Source: a virus. Taken from it: a stretch of DNA of 64,000 nt. This document shows, piece by piece, positions 55,890 to 64,000 of the stretch (the stretch's first letter is position 1; each line of letters begins with the position of its first letter). Location of the stretch: the IMG/VR virus record IMGVR_UViG_3300028129_000005, positions 1 to 64,000 of that record; one strand, given 5' to 3'. The notes under the pieces are model-generated. The model was not told the DNA's origin, ran no database searches, and was given only the letters and a program-made list of their open reading frames with translations. Position numbers and translations under genes: made by a program.

Positions 55890-57608
55890 ATGGCTGCAGA
55901 TTGGACTAATTTTATTAGTGAAGTAGAAGGATTTCTTTTAAGCGCACCTACTGCCCCACCGACTAGTGCCGCAGAATTCGGTAAATTATTAGCCACACAA
56001 TATACGATTGATGTTAAAAAAGGTTCTGGTCCTAATGCAACGTGTATTCCAGGAATGGCACCTCATGAATCATCACCCGGGGAGAGTGCATTCATAGCAA
56101 GCTATGAACATTGGTTCACTGACCTTTTTGAAAAAGGAGAACCTGTCATGGAAACACCAGACACCGAAGAAAAGAAAATAGGAATTGCAACATGGTTGGC
56201 GAGTGCAGCTGGCGCAGCTTCCAGGTTAAGTATTGCAGGAAAAGACAATGATCCTGAATATAATAAACTAGAAGGTGAAATTTCAGGAGGTATACAATAC
56301 GAGCCAACTGAAGAGCTTGACAAGTATCTGGAAGAGTTTAAGGATGACGAAGCAGAAAACCTATATAGATTTAAATTCTTCGAGTTTCATCGCTTAGATG
56401 GTAAAGAAACCGGCGATGAATTAGCTAGAATATTTGCAACAAGATTATTAATGCAATTTGAGGATATTTCTGACGGAGATAAAAGATGGGATTTTTGGCA
56501 CTGGGCGACTTGGATGGGAACTAATGAAATTAGAAGCAATTCCACAGCTGGGGTTGGCGGTTCAGGATTTAGTAATCAAGACATTCAGCAGATGAACAAT
56601 AACAGGAAGGCAGCCATATCTACACTAAAGGGATTAGACTGGGGTTGGCAATCATTTAAATCTTCCTCGGGTGTTTCAATAAATAATAATAATAGAAATT
56701 ATGATGGTGAATTTCATCTACTAGTTTCTAAATATGTAATTGATGAAATAAAGAAGTGCCATCCAACTGTAGATAGCGATGGAAAGTTTTTATACAGTGA
56801 GGAAACCGCATTAAAGAAAGATTCTATACAAGCTATTAAATATCCATGGCCCTTTGATACTACATTACCCGTAGGATATGAAGAAATGGAACCTGCCGAA
56901 AAATTAAAAGTAAGATATCCATTTAAATTAACTAATTTAAAAATACAGGAGCCTTTTGATGAAAATAATAAAATGCCACCTGCATTAACTCAGTATGTTA
57001 TTACAGAATTTACATGGAACGGTAAACAAGACTATGGTTTTAAAAAAAATAAAGTTAAACCCGTTTTTCTAGAAGATGAATTAAGAAAAAAATGGCAAGG
57101 ATGTCCTCTTACTGAAAACGACGAAACACAGGATTCTATTGTGAATATAGATATGTCTAAAACGGGAACTTTAGCTAAGCAAATTAGAAATACTTTAATA
57201 GTAGAAATGGGAATTGAAGCTGCAATGTTAGCAGAAGGTGGAAGTAAAGATGATCCATATAAAGAACTTGCAAAGGCAACTCTTAAATATTGGAAAGATG
57301 CAACAATACAGCCATTTGCAACTGATCCCCCGACACCACCATGTTTATCTGTTCCTCCTTTAGGCGGAAAATACATAGGAGTTAGTTACGGAAATCAAAG
57401 GAAATTAGCAGATAATTTAAGAAGAGCTCTTAATTCAGGTAAAGATTATGGATTAGATAGGGAAGGTGCAGCCAATGCAGTGGCTAAAGCACTTGCATAT
57501 TCTTATTTTACGCATCTTAGTGAAATGAAATTTATTTATATGGGTGGTATACCAGTTCCTACTGTTCCTTACGTTCCAATGATAGGATTTGACGCCACCG
57601 TAATTTGA
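55890..57608 (+). CDS. baseplate-associated protein, 572 residues
   Basis: Large acidic protein with no recognised catalytic motif. The C-terminal region (PPTPPCLSVPPLGGKYIGVSYG ... EMKFIYMGGIPVPTVPYVP) resembles termini of phage structural proteins. Placed after the spike gene, so it is probably virion-associated. The N-terminal half is helical with several Trp residues. Confidence 0.6.
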   Translation: MAADWTNFISEVEGFLLSAPTAPPTSAAEFGKLLATQYTIDVKKGSGPNATCIPGMAPHESSPGESAFIASYEHWFTDLFEKGEPVMETPDTEEKKIGIATWLASAAGAASRLSIAGKDNDPEYNKLEGEISGGIQYEPTEELDKYLEEFKDDEAENLYRFKFFEFHRLDGKETGDELARIFATRLLMQFEDISDGDKRWDFWHWATWMGTNEIRSNSTAGVGGSGFSNQDIQQMNNNRKAAISTLKGLDWGWQSFKSSSGVSINNNNRNYDGEFHLLVSKYVIDEIKKCHPTVDSDGKFLYSEETALKKDSIQAIKYPWPFDTTLPVGYEEMEPAEKLKVRYPFKLTNLKIQEPFDENNKMPPALTQYVITEFTWNGKQDYGFKKNKVKPVFLEDELRKKWQGCPLTENDETQDSIVNIDMSKTGTLAKQIRNTLIVEMGIEAAMLAEGGSKDDPYKELAKATLKYWKDATIQPFATDPPTPPCLSVPPLGGKYIGVSYGNQRKLADNLRRALNSGKDYGLDREGAANAVAKALAYSYFTHLSEMKFIYMGGIPVPTVPYVPMIGFDATVI

Positions 57609-57615
57609 TATATAA
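57607..57615 (+). promoter_or_regulatory. RATATATAR motif
   Basis: GATATATAA overlaps the stop of the preceding gene, 40 bases before ATG 57656 of the S1-like protein gene. Confidence 0.45.
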
Positions 57616-57655
57616 CTAGTAAAACATACATTAACCCTTTTAAAAAACAAAGTAA

Positions 57656-58984
57656 ATGTCAACAAAGACAACTCAAAAACAAAAGAGACCAAGACTCTCG
57701 ACAACTACACAGCTTACAGAAGCTAACCAAGAAACAGAAGTTAAAGTAGAAACTTCATTAAACGCCGCAACCCCGGAAAAACCAACTCCCGGTCCAGATA
57801 CAAATTATATGGATGAAAACGGAGAATTCATGTGGGACCAATATGAGGCAACATGTGTAACTAAGCTTAGGAAACCCAATCCACATATTAAAACACCTAA
57901 AGGTGTAAAGGTATATAGCAGAGAATCATACGCCCAAGAACTATTTGACCTAATGGAAGGTCATTCACTAACTTCAAATACTTTATATTCTTTACAATTA
58001 GGAGCTAGCTATACTGGAAAGGTGTATGCAGTTGATTCCGAATGGGCATCAATTGATGTAGGATATAGAGAATTAATCTATGTAGATTTATCAAGAGAAA
58101 CTACAGAAGTAAGAGAACTTCTAAAACAAGGAGTTGAAGTCGATGTTCAATTGATCGCCGATACTTCAATGAATGTCAAGAAATATATGATAGGTTCTGT
58201 GACTGAAGGTCTTAAGACTAAAGTTATTAAAGAAATCGTAGCATCTATTGACGATGGAAATACAGCATATAGTGGTATTGTTTCTAAAATGATTCCAGGT
58301 GGAGGATATATTGTTCAAGTTCAAGGAATTGATTGCTTTATGCCAGGTTCTTTAGCTGGTGTAAATAAATTGCATGACTTTGAATCAATCATCGACACGG
58401 AAATGTATGTAGTACCTGTAAGTTATTCGGAAGAAAAAGGAACTGTGGTAGTTTCACATAGAGCATATTTAAGAGCTCTTATTCCTAATACACTCAAAAC
58501 AATACAAGAAGATATTACAGTTGAAAGAACAGGTCACGTTACTGGTTCTGCAAAATACGGCGTATTCGTTGAGTTTGAAGGATGTTTAACTGGTATGATT
58601 CACGTTAACGACTTAGATACTGAAACTTCAAAGGCACATAGAGATAGATCTTTAGAGCCAGGAACAGAGATTAAATTCTATGTTAAAGAAGTTATTAATG
58701 AAAGAAAAATTACACTTGTTCAAGGTTCTCCTGCTGAAAAGAAAGTAGATCCATGGGAAGGTATTTCTTCAAGATATACTAAGAAAACTGAAGTGGTAGG
58801 AAAGGTAAAATCTACTAAAGACTATGGTTTATTTGTAGAAATAGAAGAAGGTGTAGTAGGACTCTTACATGTATCTGAATTCCCTGAAAACATAGATATT
58901 AAAGACATATCAAAAGGTGCAGATATTACTGTTCAAGTGATCAGAGTTGAAGAAGACACTAGAAAAGTATTCCTTAAACTATAA
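57656..58984 (+). CDS. ribosomal protein S1-like, four S1 domains
   Basis: 442 residues. Four S1/OB repeats at about 115-182, 203-267, 289-357 and 376-442, the last two with the classic G.VTG.AKYGVFVEF and G.VKSTKDYGLFVEIEEGVVGLLH signatures. The N-terminal 50 residues are disordered and Thr/Glu-rich. Bacterial S1 has six domains and carries mRNA to the 30S. A phage version could replace S1 or bind AU-rich leaders. It lies amid baseplate genes, so late expression is likely, and it has its own terminator. Confidence 0.88.
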   Translation: MSTKTTQKQKRPRLSTTTQLTEANQETEVKVETSLNAATPEKPTPGPDTNYMDENGEFMWDQYEATCVTKLRKPNPHIKTPKGVKVYSRESYAQELFDLMEGHSLTSNTLYSLQLGASYTGKVYAVDSEWASIDVGYRELIYVDLSRETTEVRELLKQGVEVDVQLIADTSMNVKKYMIGSVTEGLKTKVIKEIVASIDDGNTAYSGIVSKMIPGGGYIVQVQGIDCFMPGSLAGVNKLHDFESIIDTEMYVVPVSYSEEKGTVVVSHRAYLRALIPNTLKTIQEDITVERTGHVTGSAKYGVFVEFEGCLTGMIHVNDLDTETSKAHRDRSLEPGTEIKFYVKEVINERKITLVQGSPAEKKVDPWEGISSRYTKKTEVVGKVKSTKDYGLFVEIEEGVVGLLHVSEFPENIDIKDISKGADITVQVIRVEEDTRKVFLKL

Positions 58985-59004
58985 TCAAATCTATAATTTA
59001 GTTG

Positions 59005-59030
59005 AAAGAGCCCGATCACTCGGGCTTTTT
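59005..59030 (+). terminator. intrinsic terminator
   Basis: AGCCCGA (59009-59015), loop TCAC, TCGGGCT (59020-59026) and a T-run, with an extended A/T stem. It ends the S1-like gene. Confidence 0.93.
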
Positions 59031-59053
59031 CACGTTATAGTGTATCTAACAGA

Positions 59054-59062
59054 GATATATAA
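59054..59062 (+). promoter_or_regulatory. RATATATAR motif
   Basis: GATATATAA, 27 bases before ATG 59090 and just after a terminator, so probably a genuine promoter element. Confidence 0.52.
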
Positions 59063-59089
59063 ACCAACTTAAGTTATATAATTACGTAA

Positions 59090-60385
59090 ATGAATAATAT
59101 TAATAATTCAGACATATTAAAGAATGCACTGGTAGGTGTTGAATTTGAATTTTATTCTAACAAGGATATCGATACGACTGCTAAAGAGTTAGCGGGTCTT
59201 TTAGGTAAAAAGATTAGAGTAGAAGCAAAGGCGCATAGTGATTTTGAAGTTACAAGAGATGAGTTTAAAATTGAACCTGATATGTCAGGTGGTGAAAAAC
59301 TAATGGAACTCGTAACAGGCGCACAGCCGTATTATGCTGCAAGGATGATGATTATTAAAGTATGTAAATGGATAGAAGAAAATGGATATACGAATGATAG
59401 AAGTTCTATTCACTTAAACCTTTCTTTCGATACAGATAAAATAGAAAATAAACATAGAATATCTAAGATGAATGTTCTTAAATTTATTTTAGATTTTAAA
59501 GAAAGTCAAGTCTTTAAGTTTTTTCCTGAAAGAAAAGATTCTGCATACGCAAAATCAATTAAATTCGTTTTACCTAAGTCAGATACTTATTTCTATGATG
59601 GATTAAATATTACTCCTAGTAATTTCATATATCCTGATTCTAAATATTACGGAATTAACTTTGAAAAAAGACATAAGAATTATTTAGAATTTAGATATCT
59701 CGGTGGAAAAGATTGGGAAAAGAAAACTTCTAAGATTCTACAAATGCTAGATCTTTTTATAACTCAACTATGGAATAGCACGGGTAATGTTCAATTTAAC
59801 AATCTTAATTCAATAGAGCTTAGAAAAATTCTTGCTAAGAATGAAAGAGTTATAAAGGCTAGAAAAGATTGGAAAACCATTAATACAGGTTGGAATCAAG
59901 ATGTTAAATTAACGGTTGATTTAAATGACAATGAAAAGATAATAGATTTACACTGGCCTAATATTAGAGAAAGAGTTCTTAGATTATTTACACATGGTGA
60001 ATTAACAAAAGGGCATATTAACTATGATGCCGACAATGGTGTAATTCAAGTTGATCATGGTAACTTATCATATTGTGTAGAATTAGAAGGATATGAATTT
60101 GTAAGATGTTCTTTGAGAGGAGAATTCACAAATTGTGATTTCTTCGGATGTGACATAAATGGATCTGACATACATACGTGTAATTTCTATCAATCTACAC
60201 AGGTTAATTCATCTAAATTAGAAAGTTCATACGTTCACCAGTCTTGTGTATTAAAAGACTGTTACATATACGGAAATGGAATAATGAAAGGGACGATGCA
60301 AGGAGGTATATTTAGAGACGGTAAATACGATAAAAGAACTGCAAAGTTTGACAACACTGAAAAAATACTTTATACGGAAGTTTAA
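59090..60385 (+). CDS. amidoligase-like protein with pentapeptide-like C-terminus
   Basis: 431 residues. GVEFEFYSNK near 16-25 and the HLNLSF segment near 108-113 fit the glutamine-synthetase-like amidoligase (Amidoligase_2) pattern, with Glu residues for metal and ATP. Residues about 325-400 have repeats of hydrophilic pentapeptide-like units (CSLRGEFTNCDFFGCDINGS). Amidoligases make amide bonds to peptides. With the GATase at 41475 and ATP-grasp at 33494, this could form a small peptide-modification set, or it may only be structural. Confidence 0.58.
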   Translation: MNNINNSDILKNALVGVEFEFYSNKDIDTTAKELAGLLGKKIRVEAKAHSDFEVTRDEFKIEPDMSGGEKLMELVTGAQPYYAARMMIIKVCKWIEENGYTNDRSSIHLNLSFDTDKIENKHRISKMNVLKFILDFKESQVFKFFPERKDSAYAKSIKFVLPKSDTYFYDGLNITPSNFIYPDSKYYGINFEKRHKNYLEFRYLGGKDWEKKTSKILQMLDLFITQLWNSTGNVQFNNLNSIELRKILAKNERVIKARKDWKTINTGWNQDVKLTVDLNDNEKIIDLHWPNIRERVLRLFTHGELTKGHINYDADNGVIQVDHGNLSYCVELEGYEFVRCSLRGEFTNCDFFGCDINGSDIHTCNFYQSTQVNSSKLESSYVHQSCVLKDCYIYGNGIMKGTMQGGIFRDGKYDKRTAKFDNTEKILYTEV

Positions 60386-60401
60386 AAATAACTAAAACAA
60401 A

Positions 60402-61235
60402 ATGAGTGATAATATAATAGGTAATAATAGCCACTTAGATAAACCTACATGGGATGATAATAAATGCTTTAACGACTTTGTAAATGAGTTGGCATCGGAA
60501 GTAACAGGGTCTTGTATGATTCCTATGAATCTTCCAAAATCAGAAGTAGAGAATATTGTCAAGAGAGCAAAGAAATGGTTCTATAAAAATTACGAGTATT
60601 CGATGAAAGAAAACTTTATGGTTTTACCTAAAGAACTTTTTAAGTCTAATCTTTTTAAATCTAGAAGATGCTTTACTCTTCCAAAGATGGATCCAGTTAC
60701 AGGTGGTGGAGAAGTTTATTCAGTATATGGATGTTTTGAAACTGGATCAAAGTATGCAGGTGGAACAGATATTAGATTTTCACAAGGTGATTTTGCTATC
60801 GAAAGAATGATGTATACTGGAATGTTCAGTGGAGATGGTGTAGTAGATGCCGCAGAGAACCTTCAATATTATGTGGTTAATGAAAGTTTCTTTGATATGG
60901 CTAGACAAATTCTAGAAAACCCCATTGGCTATCACTATAACCAACTAACACATGAGATTAAATTTACTGGAGAAACCCCTAACAGAGATATTATATTAGA
61001 AGTATATGAAACAATTCCAGAGTGTGCATTATTTGAAGATGAAGCATTCTTTAGATATTGTGCTGCAAAGATTAAAATTTCATTAGGACAAAAGTTAAGT
61101 ATATTTGGTTTTGCTTTACCTGGAAATATTGAAGTCAATGCAGACGCAATTCAGGGTTTAGGTGAAGGAGAACTGGAAGCAGTGATTGAAGAAATAAAAA
61201 CAGATGAAGGCACCGATTGGATGATGCATTCTTAA
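60402..61235 (+). CDS. baseplate-region structural protein, 277 residues
   Basis: Mixed alpha/beta protein beginning MSDNIIGNNSHLDKPTWDD. A helical start leads into a strand-rich middle (YSVYGCFETGSKYAGGTDI). No T4 counterpart recognised. Directly precedes the gp25-like gene, so it is probably a tail or baseplate component. Confidence 0.62.
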   Translation: MSDNIIGNNSHLDKPTWDDNKCFNDFVNELASEVTGSCMIPMNLPKSEVENIVKRAKKWFYKNYEYSMKENFMVLPKELFKSNLFKSRRCFTLPKMDPVTGGGEVYSVYGCFETGSKYAGGTDIRFSQGDFAIERMMYTGMFSGDGVVDAAENLQYYVVNESFFDMARQILENPIGYHYNQLTHEIKFTGETPNRDIILEVYETIPECALFEDEAFFRYCAAKIKISLGQKLSIFGFALPGNIEVNADAIQGLGEGELEAVIEEIKTDEGTDWMMHS

Positions 61236-61238
61236 TAG

Positions 61239-61247
61239 AATATATAG
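61239..61247 (+). promoter_or_regulatory. RATATATAR motif
   Basis: AATATATAG lies 4 bases before ATG 61252 of the gp25-like gene. Confidence 0.48.
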
Positions 61248-61251
61248 TTAA

Positions 61252-61605
61252 ATGGAGTTTTATATAAAAGCAAAAGGAGATCCTGGATTCGATCCAAGCA
61301 AATTAGAAATTAGTTCTGAATTAGCTAGGTTGATGACGCAGATAGAAACTGTTCTTTTTACGAGAAGAGGAGATGTTTTAGGTGATCCTGAATTCGGAGC
61401 TAATTTAGAAGACTATGTATATTCATTAAGTTATAATGACTATTTATTAAAAAAAGTAGTTGCAGAACAGATTTATAAATATGTTCCTTTAGCTAGAAAA
61501 TTTAACGTAACTGTTGATGTTGATTTCACAAAAGAAGTTGACAGACATGCAGTGTTTGTAGATATAAGAATTGATAATAGATATCAACTTGGAGTTTACG
61601 TATAA
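61252..61605 (+). CDS. gp25-like baseplate wedge protein
   Basis: 117 residues. ETVLFTRRGDVLGDPEFGAN is the hallmark of the gp25/GpW lysozyme-like wedge family, which holds the sheath end ring to the baseplate and starts sheath polymerisation. Length is typical. Followed closely by the gp6-like gene. Confidence 0.88.
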   Translation: MEFYIKAKGDPGFDPSKLEISSELARLMTQIETVLFTRRGDVLGDPEFGANLEDYVYSLSYNDYLLKKVVAEQIYKYVPLARKFNVTVDVDFTKEVDRHAVFVDIRIDNRYQLGVYV

Positions 61606-61622
61606 TAAAACTAAAAATAAAA

Positions 61623-63443
61623 ATGGCAGATAATAAATTTTTATCAACTTCCAGAATAAAAGCTGGAGAAATGATTGACGACATTAGATCCTATATTACT
61701 AGGATATATGGCGAGGTAGAAGGTGCATTTACAACAGCCTCTCCGTTTTCACAAATCCTAGACGTTATTTCAGAAATAGGAAGATTAATATTCTTCTACA
61801 TTGAAGATTCTACAGTAGAGCAAAATATTCTTACAGCTCAAAACCCAGAATCAATATATGGACTCTCAAGATTAGCAGGACATGATTCATTTAGAGGAGC
61901 TGCCGCTTCAGGTGAATTAAAGCTTAGATTAGGAGTGCAGGGTTTAGATGATATTGCTGGTGATGCTTTAAACATTCCATCCAATGCTATTATAGAATGC
62001 AAAGACAACGGTCTTAAATACACCCTGAGAACAAGTAATGATCAATTTAGATTAGAAAAATCAAACGCAAATTATATTTATATTCCTGTAATTCAGGGAG
62101 AATATGAATCTCAAACATTAACCTCAACTGGAGAATCTTTTCAATCCTTTAATGTAATAACTAAAAGCATGATAGACCATGGACAGATTAGAGTAAAGGT
62201 TAATTCTAATTTATGGACTAAATATGATTCTTTATATGATATGAAAAAGGGAACTGAAGGTTATTTAGTAAAAACAGGAATTACAGGTGGATTAGATCTT
62301 TATTTCGGTAATGGTTCATTTGGTGACATTCCTCCAACAGGTGCATCGATTGAAATCGAATATTTAAAAATAGGAGGTGCTATGGGTAATTTAAACGGTA
62401 GAGCTGATTTATCGTTTGAATTCAAAACTGAAGGAACAGATTCATTAGGAAATACGCATGATCTAAATGAATTATTAGAATCTGAATTTACAGTTGCACC
62501 TAAAATGGGAGCAAATCCAGAAGATATTGAATTAACAAAGTTAATTGCCCCATTACAGTCACATTCATTTGTATTAGCAACTCCTGATAACTATGAGCAC
62601 TTTCTTTCAAGATATGGTATGTTTTCTTATTTAGATGCATATAACACTACAGATGATGGATATTTAGACGATGATAATGTTATCTATCTGTTCATGTTGC
62701 CTAATACTCTTAAAAAATTACAAAACAATAAAGATTATTTTAGCTTAGATAATTCTGAATTCTTTTTTACTGAAATAGAAAAAGAAGGAATTATGGGATT
62801 ATTAGAAAAATCAGGAAGACAGATGGTAACAACTGAAATTAAAATAGTAGATCCTTCCCCACAATATTTTAGAATGGATATTAAAGTAAGATACTTTGAA
62901 GGATATACAAAGGCTAATCTTGCTACTGAAATTAGATCTAAAATAGCAGAATACCTAATTAACATTACAAGAAGAGATAGATTACCAAAATCTGATATTG
63001 TCGCTATTGTTGAATCAATTGAAGGTATTGATTCCGTTAACGTTAAATTCACTTCTGAAAAAGAAGAAACGGCTAGAAGATTAGGATATTATACTTCTAA
63101 AACAGTAACGGTAACTCCTTCTACCCCAATCTTAGAAGATATAGGTAATGGAAAACAAAAAATGGTTTTCTTTAAAAGAACAGTAACTGAAAGGCAAATT
63201 AATTTTGAACCCAATGCACCTCTTCCAGAGAATGTAATTAATTTAGATTCATTTGGAGATATAATTTTAGAAAAAGAAGAAGTTGCATTATTTAGAGGTG
63301 GCTGGTTAGATCAAAATGGAAACATGGTGGATGATTCAGTAAAGACTGGAGAAAAAGCAGCTCTTTCAATTTACTTTGATGAACCAGCTGTGAAAAATAG
63401 CATATTCGCTAAAGTTCAGGCTAAAAATAGAAAAGCTATATAA
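61623..63443 (+). CDS. gp6/baseplate J-like wedge protein
   Basis: 606 residues. The first 90 residues are helical (YITRIYGEVEGAFTTASPF ... LIFFYIEDSTVEQNILTA). The central beta domain resembles gpJ. RRDRLPKSDIVAIVESIEGI near 459-478 is the conserved gp6/J motif that dimerises wedges. It builds the wedge-to-wedge contacts of the inner baseplate. Stop and next start overlap (ATGA). Confidence 0.82.
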   Translation: MADNKFLSTSRIKAGEMIDDIRSYITRIYGEVEGAFTTASPFSQILDVISEIGRLIFFYIEDSTVEQNILTAQNPESIYGLSRLAGHDSFRGAAASGELKLRLGVQGLDDIAGDALNIPSNAIIECKDNGLKYTLRTSNDQFRLEKSNANYIYIPVIQGEYESQTLTSTGESFQSFNVITKSMIDHGQIRVKVNSNLWTKYDSLYDMKKGTEGYLVKTGITGGLDLYFGNGSFGDIPPTGASIEIEYLKIGGAMGNLNGRADLSFEFKTEGTDSLGNTHDLNELLESEFTVAPKMGANPEDIELTKLIAPLQSHSFVLATPDNYEHFLSRYGMFSYLDAYNTTDDGYLDDDNVIYLFMLPNTLKKLQNNKDYFSLDNSEFFFTEIEKEGIMGLLEKSGRQMVTTEIKIVDPSPQYFRMDIKVRYFEGYTKANLATEIRSKIAEYLINITRRDRLPKSDIVAIVESIEGIDSVNVKFTSEKEETARRLGYYTSKTVTVTPSTPILEDIGNGKQKMVFFKRTVTERQINFEPNAPLPENVINLDSFGDIILEKEEVALFRGGWLDQNGNMVDDSVKTGEKAALSIYFDEPAVKNSIFAKVQAKNRKAI

Positions 63444-63712
63444 TGAGTATTTTTAGTAACCTTTTTAAAAGTAGAAAAAAGAGATTATATTCTATCAGGG
63501 AAAATGCATTTGACGATAGAAAAAATTTAGGTAATGATTATAGAAGTAATATTTTGAAAAACTCAATTTCTTCTCATATTTGGAGAAATAATCAAATGAA
63601 CGACTTTGTTAATCTTATTCAAGATACAATCGCCGATTGGGTAGATTCTGTAAACTATTTAAAAATTTACAAATCTTACACCATGAAAAAAGATGATAAA
63701 AAAATTAGATAA
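63443..63712 (+). CDS. small basic protein, 89 residues
   Basis: Basic N-terminus (MSIFSNLFKSRKKRLYSIR) and a helical middle. No family recognised. Located between gp6-like and the next baseplate gene; probably a small wedge or assembly protein by position only. Confidence 0.6.
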   Translation: MSIFSNLFKSRKKRLYSIRENAFDDRKNLGNDYRSNILKNSISSHIWRNNQMNDFVNLIQDTIADWVDSVNYLKIYKSYTMKKDDKKIR

Positions 63713-63714
63713 TA

Positions 63715-64000
63715 ATGCCATATCAAAATCTTAGATTCTTTGATAATAGTTCTAACGAATTAAATTTAACGTATGATTCTACTTTAGAATATTCTACGGG
63801 TACTATATTTCTACCTGAAATATCGACAGGCCTATATGAAACGATAAATTTATATGTTCTAGAAGAAGTAAGGGATGAATTAGATAATCAAAGATTTGTA
63901 CATCCTATATCAGTCGATGCTAATACTAATACTTTAAGATTTGAATTTGTTTCAGGCTATGGAGATAGTAATGATATTTTTCTTTATAGTGGAACAATGA
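63715..64000 (+). CDS. 5' part of a baseplate-region protein
   Basis: ATG 63715, three bases after the preceding stop, opens a frame that runs off the window (95 codons). It begins MPYQNLRFFDNSSNELNL and looks beta-rich. No family recognised. By position it should be a baseplate or tail component. Confidence 0.6.
   Translation, partial: MPYQNLRFFDNSSNELNLTYDSTLEYSTGTIFLPEISTGLYETINLYVLEEVRDELDNQRFVHPISVDANTNTLRFEFVSGYGDSNDIFLYSGTM

Overview
The window is a segment of a large tailed, contractile-tail (T4-like) bacteriophage genome. It carries a baseplate cassette (gp53-, gp27-, gp5-, gp25- and gp6-like proteins), giant fibre genes, and a phage-scale set of DNA-metabolism and host-takeover genes. 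The host is most likely a member of the Bacteroidota, probably a flavobacterium. The evidence is a bS21 protein of the Bacteroidota type, Flavobacteria-like signal peptides, AT-rich starts without Shine-Dalgarno sequences, and promoter modules with a TTTG box about 19 bases upstream of a TAGTATAG box. No integrase or transposase was seen. Arginine is mostly AGA, and the only tRNA found reads AGA.

Layout. (a) 1-1489, rightward: HAD phosphatase, small proteins and a membrane-anchored metallopeptidase. (b) 1707-6999, leftward: RadA-like ATPase, a DUF932-like protein, a second metallopeptidase, tRNA-Arg(UCU) and small proteins. Most of these sit behind copies of one roughly 65-bp promoter module. 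(c) 7000-9185: a GC-rich CCWGG-dense island between divergent promoters, two small or low-complexity genes, and about 720 bp without genes. (d) 9186-17417: lipoprotein, LOG protein, YkuK-like protein, ClpC-like ATPase, a dCMP hydroxymethylase-like enzyme, GT25 glycosyltransferase and ClpP. (e) 17450-33486: virion fibre region, with a coiled-coil fibre, a 1852-residue collagen-like fibre with a C-terminal S74 chaperone, four glycosyltransferase domains and two 2-oxoglutarate oxygenase-like proteins. (f) 33494-49656: ATP-grasp enzyme, exonuclease, DnaJ, bS21, PhoH, RNase HII, GATase, UvsE, dCMP deaminase and many small proteins. (g) 49692-64000: the baseplate cassette, interrupted by a four-domain ribosomal-S1-like protein and an amidoligase-like protein.

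The strongest candidate for an undescribed system is in (d)-(e). The collagen-like fibre, whose lysines mostly sit in the Y position of G-X-Y triplets, is encoded next to a protein closely resembling the catalytic domain of animal procollagen lysyl hydroxylases and next to several glycosyltransferases. A GT25 enzyme, the family of collagen galactosyltransferases, lies a few kilobases upstream. Together they could hydroxylate and glycosylate the fibre.

Other systems: a translation set (bS21, S1-like protein, tRNA-Arg); a proteostasis set (ClpC with an IGF loop, ClpP, a DnaJ without zinc finger, and four small proteins sharing a UVR-like C-terminal motif); and a group of proteins whose N-termini resemble the T4 capsid-targeting and prohead-protease sequence.
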